Part shown: one piece after another, positions 39,210 through 47,929 of the stretch
How the letters are laid out: each line of letters opens with the position of its first letter
How positions within the stretch are numbered: position 1 is the first letter of the stretch
Source: CAYWFU01 sp964457585
Lineage (GTDB): Bacteria; JACRDZ01
DNA length: 64,000 nt
Assembly: GCA_964457585.1 (NCBI GenBank)
Contig: CAYWFU010000002.1
Span: 1-64,000 of the forward strand
Direction: 5' to 3'
The notes under the pieces: model-generated
Databases searched by the model: none
The model's input: the letters and a program-made list of their open reading frames with translations, nothing else
Told to the model about the DNA's origin: nothing
Made by a program: the position numbers and the translations under genes

Positions 39210-39412
39210 ATGCCAAGACAAGCAAGATTAGATATGCCAGGTGCATTGCACCATATAATGATTAGAGGAATGAATAAATCCGATATTTTTGTTGACGATA
39301 AGATCGGACAAAATTTTTGGAGCGAATGGGTAAGAATGTGCAAAATGCAAAATGTTCTGTATATGACTGGGTTATAATGAGTAATCATGGTTATGTTTTA
39401 TTTAAAACATGA
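39210..39412 (+). pseudogene. REP-associated tyrosine transposase (RAYT), frameshifted and truncated
   Basis: The start MPRQARLDMPGALHHIMIRG with MNKSDIF is the classic N-terminus of IS200-like RAYT proteins. After about 45 codons the reading shifts frame and continues as RMGKNVQNAKCSVYDWVIM and SNHGYVLFKT before a stop. The second histidine of the expected HVH metal site is lost (SNHGYV), and the tyrosine-bearing helix is missing. About 65 of roughly 200 or more residues remain. It is dead, but it shows that a RAYT once acted in this genome. Confidence 0.85.
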
Positions 39413-39482
39413 TATATATTAATGAAAAATTTGGATTTTGAAGATAACTTTAATTCCTATTCATATATTTCAAGCAAATCTT

Positions 39483-40058
39483 TCATTTTATTTTTTTTAA
39501 TATATCAATTCGCCAATAGACATCTTCAAGTGTTGTTGCAGGAGGAAGGTTACAGTAATAATCACAAACCGCTTTAGATGAATTTTTGTTTTTTTGTCCG
39601 ATAGCAACACCAAGATGCGACAGAGCATTCTCTCTTTCCTTTTTATCTTCACTATTTAACTTCCCAACAAATTTTTCTATTGGATAGTCATCACTTTTCA
39701 TACTATCAAAAAAAGATTCTAAGTTTATCTTGTTAAGTATCTCAATTTTTTTTTCTTCACTTATATCTTCAATATCACTCATTTCAATAGGATCAAAATC
39801 AGGGCAGGCTTCTTGTTCATTAGGAAACTGATATTTATCAATTAATTCCTGACAACAGGCGTAATTATAATTTTCAATTAGTTCATCGATATACGGTTCG
39901 AACGCTGGATTGTTCAAACATATTGCCGTTTCAGCAAATACTCTGCTTGTTGGAAAATGAGAGTTACAATTATGACATATTTTTTCTATTTCTTCTATTT
40001 TATTTTTTTCCATTATTTTTTCTTTTATTGTATTGTTTACACTATTAAGAATATCCAT
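39483..40058 (-). CDS. Hypothetical Cys-containing protein
   Basis: The product has 191 residues without signal peptide. The first half holds several cysteines: CHNCNSHFPTSR near 28-31, CLNNPAFEPYI, CCQEL and ACPDFD, which could bind zinc or simply be structural. The second half is helical (EERKKIEILNKI-like, GKLNSEDKKERENALSHLGV) and could be a HEAT-like repeat. No family is recognised. It lies between the RAYT pseudogene and the VapC fragment, on the other strand, and has no partner gene. A start at codon 16 (40013) is possible, but neither start has a clear ribosome site. Confidence 0.6.
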   Translation of the reverse strand: MDILNSVNNTIKEKIMEKNKIEEIEKICHNCNSHFPTSRVFAETAICLNNPAFEPYIDELIENYNYACCQELIDKYQFPNEQEACPDFDPIEMSDIEDISEEKKIEILNKINLESFFDSMKSDDYPIEKFVGKLNSEDKKERENALSHLGVAIGQKNKNSSKAVCDYYCNLPPATTLEDVYWRIDILKKIK

Positions 40059-40171
40059 CCCATATATATCATAAGAAATATACCATAAGAAATATTACAA
40101 TTGCAAATTTTATTTATTAATAGAGTATCTATAAAATTTACAGTTTTGATGTTGGCATGGGAAATATGCAC

Positions 40172-40200
40172 TTGACAAAATAGTCATACTATTGTACACA
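40172..40200 (+). promoter_or_regulatory. Promoter with operator-like palindrome before the VapC fragment
   Basis: TTGACA (40172-40177) is followed by 17 bases and the weak -10 box TACACA (40195-40200). The spacer contains the inverted repeat ATAGT-CAT-ACTAT (40180-40192), placed where an autoregulating antitoxin would bind. The VapC fragment begins immediately afterwards, so a deletion may have joined this promoter to the end of vapC. Confidence 0.45.
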
Positions 40201-40411
40201 GGAAGCAATAAAAGTATTTAAAATAATTCCCATAAGATTTTTGGAAATAGAAATATCTAAAGCTGTTGCTCTAGCAGCAAAATATAATATTTATGCCTAC
40301 GACGCTTACTATATTGAAACCGCGATAAGATATAAAAGGTCAATACTTACTCTCGATGATGATATGAAACGAATCGGGAGATTGGAAAACATAAATTTTC
40401 TGGAGGTGTAA
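40196..40411 (+). pseudogene. vapC: VapC-like PIN-domain toxin, C-terminal fragment
   Basis: The open frame of 71 codons lacks a start and reads ALAAKYNIYAYDAYYIETAI and SILTLDDDMKRIG before its stop. AYDAYY and TLDDD are the third and fourth acidic motifs of PIN-domain RNases. The first half, with the first catalytic Asp, is missing. The stop lies just before the ATG of a Phd-like antitoxin. It is probably a non-functional remnant. Confidence 0.7.
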
Positions 40412-40412
40412 A

Positions 40413-40631
40413 ATGAATCTATATACTTATTCTGAAGCTCGACAAAAACTGGCTTCTGTTCTTAATGAAGCTAAAAGAGATGGACAGGTAATAATTAAAA
40501 GGAAAGACGGAACTGTATTTATAATAACACCCGATATTCCCAAAAGGTCGCCGTTAGATGTAAAAGGTGTTAAAACAAATATTACTAAAAAGGAAATTTT
40601 GTCTGTGTTAAGGGAGATAAGAGAAGGCTGA
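40413..40631 (+). CDS. Phd/YefM-like antitoxin
   Basis: The product has 72 residues. The N-terminal half (YTYSEARQKLASVLNEAKRD, GQVIIKRKDGTVFII) matches the DNA-binding Phd/YefM fold. The C-terminal half is the flexible toxin-binding tail, ending KKEILSVLREIREG. It follows the VapC fragment directly, with the ribosome site GGAGGTG shared with the end of that fragment. In many systems Phd-like antitoxins do pair with PIN toxins, but the antitoxin usually comes first. Here the toxin is truncated, so this is likely an orphan. Confidence 0.82.
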   Translation: MNLYTYSEARQKLASVLNEAKRDGQVIIKRKDGTVFIITPDIPKRSPLDVKGVKTNITKKEILSVLREIREG

Positions 40632-40654
40632 AACTGATTCCTTTAAAAGCACGA

Positions 40655-42919
40655 TTACTTTTTGCCTTGACTTTCATTTATTTCATAATCTATACGGTTA
40701 TGCAGCATGCTGACAATATTTTTTTCAAATTCATCAGCAATTTTCTTTAAATCATTCAGGGTAATATCGCATTCTTCAAATTGTCCATCAACAAGACGGC
40801 TTTCTATAATATTTTTAATTAAACCTCTTATCCTGGATATATTTTTATCCTTTAAAACCCTTGAAGCTGCTTCAAGAGAGTCAGCCAGCATTACTATTGC
40901 CGCTTCTTTAGTCTGCGGCTTGGGACCATCATAACGATATTCATATTCATTTACCTCGCCTGTTTTATCTATATCTTCTTCATTTAATGCACGCTGATAA
41001 AAATATTGAATAAGACTTGTTCCATGATGCTGTATTATAATATCTATAATTACCTGCGGTAATTTATACTTTTCTGCAAGTTCAACACCATCTTTGATAT
41101 GAGAAGTAATAATCAGCGTACTTAAAGTACTGGAAAGATTATCATGCTTGCTTCCCATAAAATTTTCTACAAAATATTCAGGTTTAGTCATTTTTCCAAT
41201 ATCATGGTAATAGGAGCTGACTCTGGCAAACAAAGCATTTGCTCCGATTGCTTGAGAAGCGCTTTCCGCTAGATTCCCGACAATTATGCTATGCTGATAA
41301 CTTCCAGGCGCTTCAATCGAAAATTTTTTTAATAAAGGGTGATTTAAATCAGAGAGTTCCAAAAGTTTTACATCAGTAGTTATATTAAAAAGGCTTTCAA
41401 GAGGAGGCAGTAAAATACTTGCGAGAGAAGCTGCTGCCAGACCATTAGCTCCGCCCCAGAAAATATTAAGCATTTTATCCCAGGTTGGATGAACCATATC
41501 ATAAAGATTCAGTGAAAAAATAGTAAAAGCATTTATAATGCTCACATAAATAAATGCATTTGTTATACTAATTCTATCTCTTATCCGTGTCATACTTATT
41601 ATTCCTGTGCTGCCAAGTGTAAAGAAAATGATCGATGCAGATAGGCTATCGTCCATAATGATTCCAATTATAATTGCCATTATACTTGTAAAATAGAAAG
41701 CAATCCGCGGATTAATTAATATGGAGAAAAGCATACTCATAAAACCAATAGGTATAAAATAGATAGGGAAGTTTAGATGATAAATTATCTTTTGTATGAT
41801 TATTGATAAATTGAAAACTATAGTAATTAAAATCAACAAGGAATTATTATAGAAAACTTTTGGATATTGGCGGGAAAGATAATAATAAGTTAGAAAAATA
41901 AAAATTATAACAATTAATACTCTGCTTATAATCGAAGATAGTCTGATTTTACTTTCATATTCTATTAGTGCCTTATATTTTCCGTATTGCATTTCATTTA
42001 TTCTATCACCTTCTCTAATAACAATTTCACCTTTTTTAACAATTGAATAAATAGGTTCTATAGAAGCTGATATTTCTGATTTTTTAGCTTTTGTTTTATC
42101 TATATTGTAATTAAGATTGGGTTTAATAAAACATACGGAAATTTCAAAAATTAAGTTTGCAATTCTATGATCGTCGGGGAATAATTGATTTGCATCATTT
42201 CTGATAGCCTCACCTGCTTCTTTCTCGTCAAATACTTCAGAAATATTAACAATTACTGCTTTACTTCTATTAGAATAATGTATCTCAATTTTATTTTTTG
42301 AGCTCAAAGGAAAAGCATCTTTATTTACCATGATACCTTTAAACATTGCTTCTTTTGTAATTAATGAAATATTTTTCTTTATCGAATTAAAAGTTTCATA
42401 TTCATCATTTTTGTATGCATATTCCAGTAGAACCATCAGAATTTCTCTACTTATCGGGAGATAATAATCATCTTTTATTTTTTCGAATTCTCTATATATA
42501 TTTTTGTTGTTTTTTCTGCTTGCGAATTTGCTGGAATCTTTGTTTGATTGAAATGCGGGGTAATTAATTTGTATTTCTTTTAAAGCATTAAAAAATTTAT
42601 TAATTTTATTTTGATTTTTTTCAATTATTTCCATATCAATATCAAATATGGGGATAACTTCTTCTATTTCTATTTTTTTGCGTTTTTCTGTTGATTCTTC
42701 ATCAATTATAGGAAAATTTCTTGTGGCATGAATATCTATAGGAGCTATATCTCCTATACTAAGATTCCTCTCATGAGAAGTAAAACTTGGAAGCAGAAAA
42801 TAAACCAGAAGCGCAAGATTTATAATACAAACAAGCCATCTAATACATTTAGAACAAGAAGGACTTTGTTCATATTTTTTCCATTTGATAAGTATTTTAT
42901 CTTTAATTTTTTTTATCAC
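40655..42919 (-). CDS. pgpH: Membrane HD-domain phosphohydrolase (c-di-AMP phosphodiesterase)
   Basis: The product has 754 residues in the order of the 7TM-HD (PgpH) family: one membrane span near 27-46, an extracytoplasmic helical region (about 60-310, with IGDIAPIDIHATRNFPIIDE and IVKKGEIVIREGDRIN), about seven spans (320-490) and a C-terminal HD domain. The HD motifs SYQHSIIVGNLAESAS, YYHDIGKM and IIQHHGT are intact. PgpH hydrolyses c-di-AMP and so controls turgor and potassium uptake. The gene ends near a Phd-like gene on the other strand and begins 6 bases from the coiled-coil lipoprotein gene, so the two are co-transcribed. Confidence 0.92.
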   Translation of the reverse strand: MIKKIKDKILIKWKKYEQSPSCSKCIRWLVCIINLALLVYFLLPSFTSHERNLSIGDIAPIDIHATRNFPIIDEESTEKRKKIEIEEVIPIFDIDMEIIEKNQNKINKFFNALKEIQINYPAFQSNKDSSKFASRKNNKNIYREFEKIKDDYYLPISREILMVLLEYAYKNDEYETFNSIKKNISLITKEAMFKGIMVNKDAFPLSSKNKIEIHYSNRSKAVIVNISEVFDEKEAGEAIRNDANQLFPDDHRIANLIFEISVCFIKPNLNYNIDKTKAKKSEISASIEPIYSIVKKGEIVIREGDRINEMQYGKYKALIEYESKIRLSSIISRVLIVIIFIFLTYYYLSRQYPKVFYNNSLLILITIVFNLSIIIQKIIYHLNFPIYFIPIGFMSMLFSILINPRIAFYFTSIMAIIIGIIMDDSLSASIIFFTLGSTGIISMTRIRDRISITNAFIYVSIINAFTIFSLNLYDMVHPTWDKMLNIFWGGANGLAAASLASILLPPLESLFNITTDVKLLELSDLNHPLLKKFSIEAPGSYQHSIIVGNLAESASQAIGANALFARVSSYYHDIGKMTKPEYFVENFMGSKHDNLSSTLSTLIITSHIKDGVELAEKYKLPQVIIDIIIQHHGTSLIQYFYQRALNEEDIDKTGEVNEYEYRYDGPKPQTKEAAIVMLADSLEAASRVLKDKNISRIRGLIKNIIESRLVDGQFEECDITLNDLKKIADEFEKNIVSMLHNRIDYEINESQGKK

Positions 42920-42925
42920 AAGCCT

Positions 42926-43972
42926 TTACCATCGAGAACGCTCTTTTTCCAATTGTTTACGTTCATTCTCTAATTGTTCAAGCTTTTTTTCACTATCCTG
43001 TGCTTTATTTTCTTCTCTTTCCTTTTCTCTTTTTATCTCTTCTCTTTCTTTTTTAATCTTTTCTAATTTCTGTAAAGCTTCTGCTTCATTTTCTAAAGCT
43101 TTATATAATCTTTTTTCTAGATCCCGCAATTCTTTATTTTCATTTTCATATTTTTCAATATCAGCTAAAGATTGTTTTGTATCAATACCTTCTTTATATT
43201 TTTCTTTTGCAAGATCAATTTCTGCATCTGTTAGTTCAATCATAAGTTTAGCAACTTTTTTAACAAGTTTATCTTTAATCGCGCGGGCTAATTCATCCTG
43301 CAATTGCTTAACTTTGTTAGATAAATTGTCCAATCTGCGTTTTAAATCATCCAGTCTGATTCGTTCTTTACGTGCTTTTTCTTCTGCTTCCTGCGCTAAT
43401 TTAATTGCTTCTTTTGCTTTAACTTCAGAATCAGCATATTTTTCATTATAATATAATTCTTCAGCATCTTTTAAAGCAGTTTGTGCATTTGCAAATTCTT
43501 TTGCTGCCAGTGTTTCAGCTTCAGCTTTTTTTGCTTTTTCCAAAATGTTTTTAGCATCTTCTAATGCTTTTGAAACTCTTGATTTAGTACGTGTTTTATC
43601 TAGAGCTGTTTTTGCCTGTTGATACGCATCCCCTGCTTTTTTTTCTGCTTTTACATATAAATCAATTGCTTCAAGACATGCTTTTTTATTTTTATTCCAA
43701 TTAGATTTTAACTCACCCTGGTTAAACAAATTTTCTGCTTCGCTTAAAGTTTTTTTTGCCTGAGTGAGTTCTTCCTGAGCAAATTTTTGAGCTCCAGCAT
43801 CTTCAGCAGATTTAATCATATCTTTTGCACCCTGAATAGCGCTCATTGCTCTTCCTCTGACATCATTTCTATTCTTTATTTGATCTTTTGATGGGCCGCA
43901 TCCATTTATTGAAATTATTGAAAAACCTATTAACAATAGCATAAATAATTTAATTTTTGAAAAATTCATCAT
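42926..43972 (-). CDS. Coiled-coil lipoprotein, DUF4398-like
   Basis: From ATG 43972 the product has 348 residues with a lipobox (ISINGC). The mature part is nearly all helix, rich in Lys, Glu and Ala, with repeated phrases such as AKDMIKSAEDAGAQKFAQEE and KAKKAEAETLAAKEFANAQT that fit the DUF4398 pattern of tandem antiparallel helices. A more upstream ATG (44032) would add 20 residues without a ribosome site; GGAGGGAG lies before 43972. It overlaps no gene but leads into pgpH. It may be an envelope spacer or scaffold. A related-looking coiled-coil membrane protein lies on the far side of rnpB. Confidence 0.8.
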   Translation of the reverse strand: MMNFSKIKLFMLLLIGFSIISINGCGPSKDQIKNRNDVRGRAMSAIQGAKDMIKSAEDAGAQKFAQEELTQAKKTLSEAENLFNQGELKSNWNKNKKACLEAIDLYVKAEKKAGDAYQQAKTALDKTRTKSRVSKALEDAKNILEKAKKAEAETLAAKEFANAQTALKDAEELYYNEKYADSEVKAKEAIKLAQEAEEKARKERIRLDDLKRRLDNLSNKVKQLQDELARAIKDKLVKKVAKLMIELTDAEIDLAKEKYKEGIDTKQSLADIEKYENENKELRDLEKRLYKALENEAEALQKLEKIKKEREEIKREKEREENKAQDSEKKLEQLENERKQLEKERSRW

Positions 43973-44075
43973 GTCTCCCTCCAAAATATTAGGTTTAATT
44001 AAATTTTTTGAATAGAAAATAGAATAACACAAATAAATAAAATGTCAATATTTTTTAAATCTCTTTTAAAAACTA

Positions 44076-44104
44076 TTGACAAATATATAAAATTGATATA
44101 TTTT
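44076..44104 (+). promoter_or_regulatory. rnpB promoter
   Basis: TTGACA (44076-44081), 17 bases, then TATTTT (44099-44104). The predicted start falls near 44111-44117, where the RNase P RNA 5' strand begins. The -35 is perfect and the -10 is moderately good. Confidence 0.7.
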
Positions 44105-44116
44105 TTATCAATATCC

Positions 44117-44524
44117 AAAGTTGATTAGATGTTCGCTTTCCAGATTTCTGGAAGGAGGAAAGTCCGAACTCTAAAGGGCAAAATGCTGGATAACGTCCAG
44201 TCCTGGCAACAGGAAGGAAAGTGCCACAGAAAATAAACCGCCAGAACCACTTCTTGTTTAAGAATATTACAGTAAAAATATTTCTTAATCAAAAAGTGGT
44301 TTTGGTAAGGGTGAAAAGGCGGGGTAAGAGCCCACCGCTTTAATGGTGACATTAAAGGCATGGTAAACCCCATTTGGAGCAAGATCAAATAGGAGGTCTA
44401 TGAAGTGGTCCCGCTTTCAGACCTCGGGTTAGATCGCTTGAGGATTATGGCAACATAATTCCCAGATGAATGAACATCTTTTCCTGAAATTTAGGAAAAC
44501 AGAATTCGGCTTATTATCAACTTT
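44117..44524 (+). ncRNA. rnpB: RNase P RNA, bacterial type A
   Basis: This is the catalytic RNA that trims tRNA 5' ends. The ends AAAGTTGAT (44117-44125) and ATCAACTTT (44516-44524) form P1. The universally conserved GAGGAAAGTCC lies at about 44154-44164 with CGAACTC after it, AGGAAGGAAAGTGCCACAGA and AAACCGCC follow, AAGGGTGAAAAGGCGGGGTA and GAGCCCACCG lie in the middle, and the 3' ACAGAATTCGGCTTA closes the fold. Length is about 408 bases, typical of type A. A promoter is visible 20 bases upstream. Confidence 0.96.
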
Positions 44525-44551
44525 GGTAAATATCTAAAAAAAGGGGAAATT

Positions 44552-44731
44552 ATGCATTATTTAATGATTATTGTTGGAACTATTTGTGTAATTGGGGGAT
44601 TTGCTCTTACATCAGATTTATATAGAAATAATAAATTAAATGTATTTGGTTCATTAATAATGTTATTAGGTATGGTTATTACTTTTACTGGAATGCTAAA
44701 TGCCTTTGTGCCGGGTTTTTTTAATAATTAA
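44552..44731 (+). CDS. Small two-span membrane protein
   Basis: The 59-residue frame starts at ATG 44552 after the ribosome site AAAGGGGAAATT. It reads as two hydrophobic helices (MIIVGTICVIGGFALTSDL and FGSLIMLLGMVITFTGML) joined by a short polar loop with RNNKLN. I do not recognise a family. The gene follows rnpB by 27 bases and could be expressed from readthrough. Its stop codon abuts the end of a family C element, whose 5-base target duplication lies over the last codons. Confidence 0.62.
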   Translation: MHYLMIIVGTICVIGGFALTSDLYRNNKLNVFGSLIMLLGMVITFTGMLNAFVPGFFNN

Positions 44732-44947
44732 CTCAAGTTGACTAACTTTTTAGGTGTAAAATTAAAATTTAAATATCAAAAATCAAAATTCAGGTGTCAC
44801 TTCGTGACATTTTTTAGTTTTTATTAAATAATTTGTCCGCAGGACACCATAATTTTGATATCTAATATTTGATTTTTGATTTAAATGCATAAATCATTGC
44901 TAATTCTTAATCTTAAAACTAAAAAAGTCAGTCAACTTGAGTAATTA
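44726..44947. mobile_element. Family C MITE copy 2 with 5-bp target duplication
   Basis: The ends ACTCAAGTTGACT (44731) and AGTCAACTTGAGT (to 44942) are perfect complements; TGACTTTTTTAG extends the right end and ACTAACTTTTTAG the left. AATTA flanks both sides (44726-44730 and 44943-44947). Inside are AAATATCAAAAATCAAAATT with its near complement, and the small hairpins GTGTCAC-TTC-GTGACA and GTCC-GCA-GGAC. It occupies the whole gap between the small membrane gene and the next coding gene. Confidence 0.88.
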
Positions 44948-44965
44948 ACCTATTTTGGAGTAATT

Positions 44966-45925
44966 ATGAATGAACATAATTTACAAATAGATACACAGAT
45001 ATCTTTTTCACAGGATACAAGTATCATAGACGAAATGAGAATTGCTCCTTCCAGATCATTTTCTAAAGAAGCTTTTGAAAATATTATCCCCGCTAAAAAG
45101 AATAAAAAAATTAATTTTCTAATTATATTATTTGGAATAACTATATTTTTTCAACTCAATTATATTATAGGTGAATATAATAAAAGAAGTGAAGCAATTA
45201 AACGAAAAGAGACAGAAGAAAAAGAAAAGATTTATAGAGAAAAACAAAATGCTTTAAGAAAACAAGCTGAAAATTTTACCAGAGACGCAAAAAATACTTT
45301 AGAAAAAATTCAAGGGGTTATTAAGGAAATTCATGAAAATAGGAAAAATGAATCTTACATCCCGGATAAATATAAAGAAGCTCAAAAAATATATGAAAGT
45401 GCTATGGTTTATTTCAAACAATCAAAATATGAAAGGGCTTCGAAATTGGCAGTAAATAGTATAAATGCAGGAAATATAGCTATAAATTATGCTGAAACCG
45501 AATTATCTAATATACATAAACAGTTTGATATAAAAACACAGGAAGAAGAAAAATTACTAATTCAGATTGCTAAAAAAAGAGAGGAAATAAAAATATTAAT
45601 AGAACGGGCAAAAGAATATCTTAAAAAAATTGCCGAAAAAGATCCTGAAAGATATGCTCCAATTACTTTTACTGAAGCCAAACGTGTATTACTGGATGCT
45701 GCACGTATTTATAATGAGACAATGAATAGCAAAGAAATAAAAAAAATGGATGAATCTTTAAATCTTGCAAATAAAGCGGATAAATTAGCAAAAATATGTG
45801 ATGAGGAAATTGAAAAAGCCAGACAAAAATTTATTGAAGAAAGCCGTCGTAAAGCAGCATTACAGGATGCTCTTAAAGTTAGGGCTGAATGGGAAAAAAC
45901 TCAGAAGAAAAAAACCAATGAATAA
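44966..45925 (+). CDS. Membrane-anchored coiled-coil protein, DUF4398-like
   Basis: The product has 319 residues. Residues 1-45 are a cytoplasmic polar part, 48-66 a single membrane span (INFLIILFGITIFFQLNYII), and the rest is helical with high Lys and Glu content and repeated helix pairs (YKEAQKIYESAMVYFKQSKY, FTEAKRVLLDAARIYNET) like the DUF4398 module. The gene overlaps the next one by 8 bases. It lies on the opposite strand from the other coiled-coil protein at 42.9 kb, with rnpB between them. A scaffold or linker role near the envelope is likely; the exact function is unknown. Confidence 0.72.
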   Translation: MNEHNLQIDTQISFSQDTSIIDEMRIAPSRSFSKEAFENIIPAKKNKKINFLIILFGITIFFQLNYIIGEYNKRSEAIKRKETEEKEKIYREKQNALRKQAENFTRDAKNTLEKIQGVIKEIHENRKNESYIPDKYKEAQKIYESAMVYFKQSKYERASKLAVNSINAGNIAINYAETELSNIHKQFDIKTQEEEKLLIQIAKKREEIKILIERAKEYLKKIAEKDPERYAPITFTEAKRVLLDAARIYNETMNSKEIKKMDESLNLANKADKLAKICDEEIEKARQKFIEESRRKAALQDALKVRAEWEKTQKKKTNE

Positions 45926-46472
45926 AAAAAACACACCTTCCTTCTTAATATGTTTATTATTCTACTTTATGTTTTTTAATACTGCGCAAGCTCTGGATAA
46001 AAAAAAAGCACCTGATTTTTTTCTCTGGGGAACTCATGGAAAAATGTTAAGCCTTTCTGAATTAAAAAATAATGTAGTGCTGATTAATTTTTGGAGCGCT
46101 TTGCTTATTGCGCAAAATATGATTAAAAAAAAAGAAGGTAAAACAACCAGACCTGAAGAACTTATCAAGTTAAATGACTTATATAATTATTATAATAATA
46201 AGGGGAAGCAGGTTAAGGTTGTATCTATTTGTGTTGATAATATATCCACCAGTAGGTTTAAAAAATTTATAAAGAGGATTAATGAAAAATTTGATTTCTA
46301 TGTACTATTGTCTAATGGAGGAATGGTAGAAAGAGATTATGAAGGAATACCTGTTGTCCCAACAACTTTTATAATAGATAAAAAAGGATTTATTCGTTAT
46401 AAATATTCTGGAGAGAATGATATGAATATTTATAAAAAAGCTATTGATGATTTATTGAATGAAAAAAGATAA
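45918..46472 (+). CDS. TlpA/thioredoxin-fold protein lacking the CxxC site
   Basis: From ATG 45918 the product has 184 residues with a signal peptide (PSFLICLLFYFMFFNTAQA). The mature part follows the TlpA/ResA fold: APDFFLWGTHGKMLSLSEL, then VVLINFWSA, VKVVSICVDN and the cis-proline motif VVPTTFIIDKKGFIRY. Where the fold should carry WCxxC it has WSALLIAQ, so no redox-active pair exists. It may be a binding protein or structural member rather than an oxidoreductase. An upstream ATG (45798) lies deep inside the previous gene and would abolish the signal, so I chose 45918. The radical SAM gene follows 2 bases after the stop. Confidence 0.8.
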   Translation: MNKKNTPSFLICLLFYFMFFNTAQALDKKKAPDFFLWGTHGKMLSLSELKNNVVLINFWSALLIAQNMIKKKEGKTTRPEELIKLNDLYNYYNNKGKQVKVVSICVDNISTSRFKKFIKRINEKFDFYVLLSNGGMVERDYEGIPVVPTTFIIDKKGFIRYKYSGENDMNIYKKAIDDLLNEKR

Positions 46473-46474
46473 AA

Positions 46475-47929
46475 ATGAAAATACTTCTTCTTGTCCCTCC
46501 ATGGAATTATAATAAACTGCGCAATAAAAAATATTTTAATAAGCCATATCTGGATACCGCAATGCAAGGAGTGCTTCCCCCAATTGGAATATTATCAATT
46601 GGAACATGTTTAAAAAAAGCTGGATATGATGTTGGCATTCTTGATGGATATTTTCATTCAAAAGAAAAAATACTTAATTATATTTCTGTTGAATCTCCTG
46701 ATTTAGTTGGTATTAGCGTAATTACATGTTTATGGGATGAAACAATTGAATTATTAAGAGAAATTAAAAAAATCAATAGTAAAATCTTCACTATTATTGG
46801 TGGTCCGCATGCTAATCTTTATTTAAAAACCTGCTTGAATGAATGTGAAGCGCTGGATGCTGTTGCATTTGGAGAAGGGGAAGTTATTTTACCTATTCTT
46901 GCAGATTATATTGACAGACAAAAAAAAGATTCCAGAAATGACAATGAAAATAATATATTCCCAATAGAAAAGATAAATGGAGTAATAACAAGAAATAGCA
47001 ATATTATTAAACATGCTTTAGTTGAAAATATTAATAATATTCCATATCCGGATATAACGCTATTGAATCCGTTTATTGCTTCTTATATTCCTAATGCAGG
47101 TATTTCTTGCGATAGACCATTTGCAGCAGTTTATACTACAAGAGGTTGTCTAATGGCATGTTCATTTTGCAATGAGGGGAATTTATATGGCAGTATCCGT
47201 AAACGAAATATAAATAATATATTAGATGAGATTGAAAATCTTGTAAAAAAAAATAATATAAAAACCATAAATTTTTATGATGATGTAAGTATTTTCAATT
47301 GTGATTCCGAAACTGCATTTACTTTATGCGAAGAATTTATTAAAAGAAAATATGATTTCAGATGGACAATTTATTTAACTAATTATAATATTGAATTGAA
47401 TCTGCTGAAAATAATGAAAAAAGCAGGATGTTTTCGTATACATTGCGCAATTGAATCAGGTGTACAAAAAAATAGAGATTATATAAGAGGACATCATTAT
47501 CCGCTTGAAAAAATTAGAGAAAAAATTACTGATATAAAAAAAGCTGAAATAGAAACCTATGGCAGATTTATGTTTGGTATTTTTGGAGAAACATATTCTG
47601 AAGGATTAAAAACTATTGAGTATGCTTGTTCATTGGATCTGGATTTTGCTTCATTTATAAAATGTCTTCTGTCCCCGGGCACAAGGATGTTTCAGGATTT
47701 AGAAAAAATAAAACATATTAATTCAGACAGAAAGACCTGGAGCTATTATGGAAATTTTTATGAACCATATCCAATGAGTAAAAAAGAAGCGCAGTCATTA
47801 ATTAAACATGGTTATAATAAATTTTATTTTAATATAAATAGAGCTATTAATATATCTAAAAAAATAAATTCTTTTAAAGCAATAAGGCAGTATTTTTATT
47901 ATCTATATAGAGTAATGGCAGATAGATAA
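46475..47929 (+). CDS. B12-binding radical SAM protein (BchE/P-methylase-like class)
   Basis: The product has 484 residues. The N-terminal B12-binding domain shows LLLVPPWNYN, GVLPPIGILSIGTCLKKAGY and FTIIGGPHANLY. The radical SAM domain has cysteines 225, 229 and 232 in TTRGCLMACSFCNEG and later INFYDDVSIF and FRIHCAIESGVQ. The C-terminal end resembles DUF4070/DUF4080-type helical tails. Such enzymes often do methylation or ring closure in lipid, hopanoid or antibiotic pathways; the substrate here cannot be told. It follows the TlpA-like gene by 2 bases, probably one operon with the coiled-coil protein. Confidence 0.85.
   Translation: MKILLLVPPWNYNKLRNKKYFNKPYLDTAMQGVLPPIGILSIGTCLKKAGYDVGILDGYFHSKEKILNYISVESPDLVGISVITCLWDETIELLREIKKINSKIFTIIGGPHANLYLKTCLNECEALDAVAFGEGEVILPILADYIDRQKKDSRNDNENNIFPIEKINGVITRNSNIIKHALVENINNIPYPDITLLNPFIASYIPNAGISCDRPFAAVYTTRGCLMACSFCNEGNLYGSIRKRNINNILDEIENLVKKNNIKTINFYDDVSIFNCDSETAFTLCEEFIKRKYDFRWTIYLTNYNIELNLLKIMKKAGCFRIHCAIESGVQKNRDYIRGHHYPLEKIREKITDIKKAEIETYGRFMFGIFGETYSEGLKTIEYACSLDLDFASFIKCLLSPGTRMFQDLEKIKHINSDRKTWSYYGNFYEPYPMSKKEAQSLIKHGYNKFYFNINRAINISKKINSFKAIRQYFYYLYRVMADR

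Noticed and set aside
42885..43451. 188-codon plus-strand frame rich in Ser and Phe
   Set aside because: It is the antisense shadow of the Lys/Glu-rich coiled-coil lipoprotein, with a composition expected from that.
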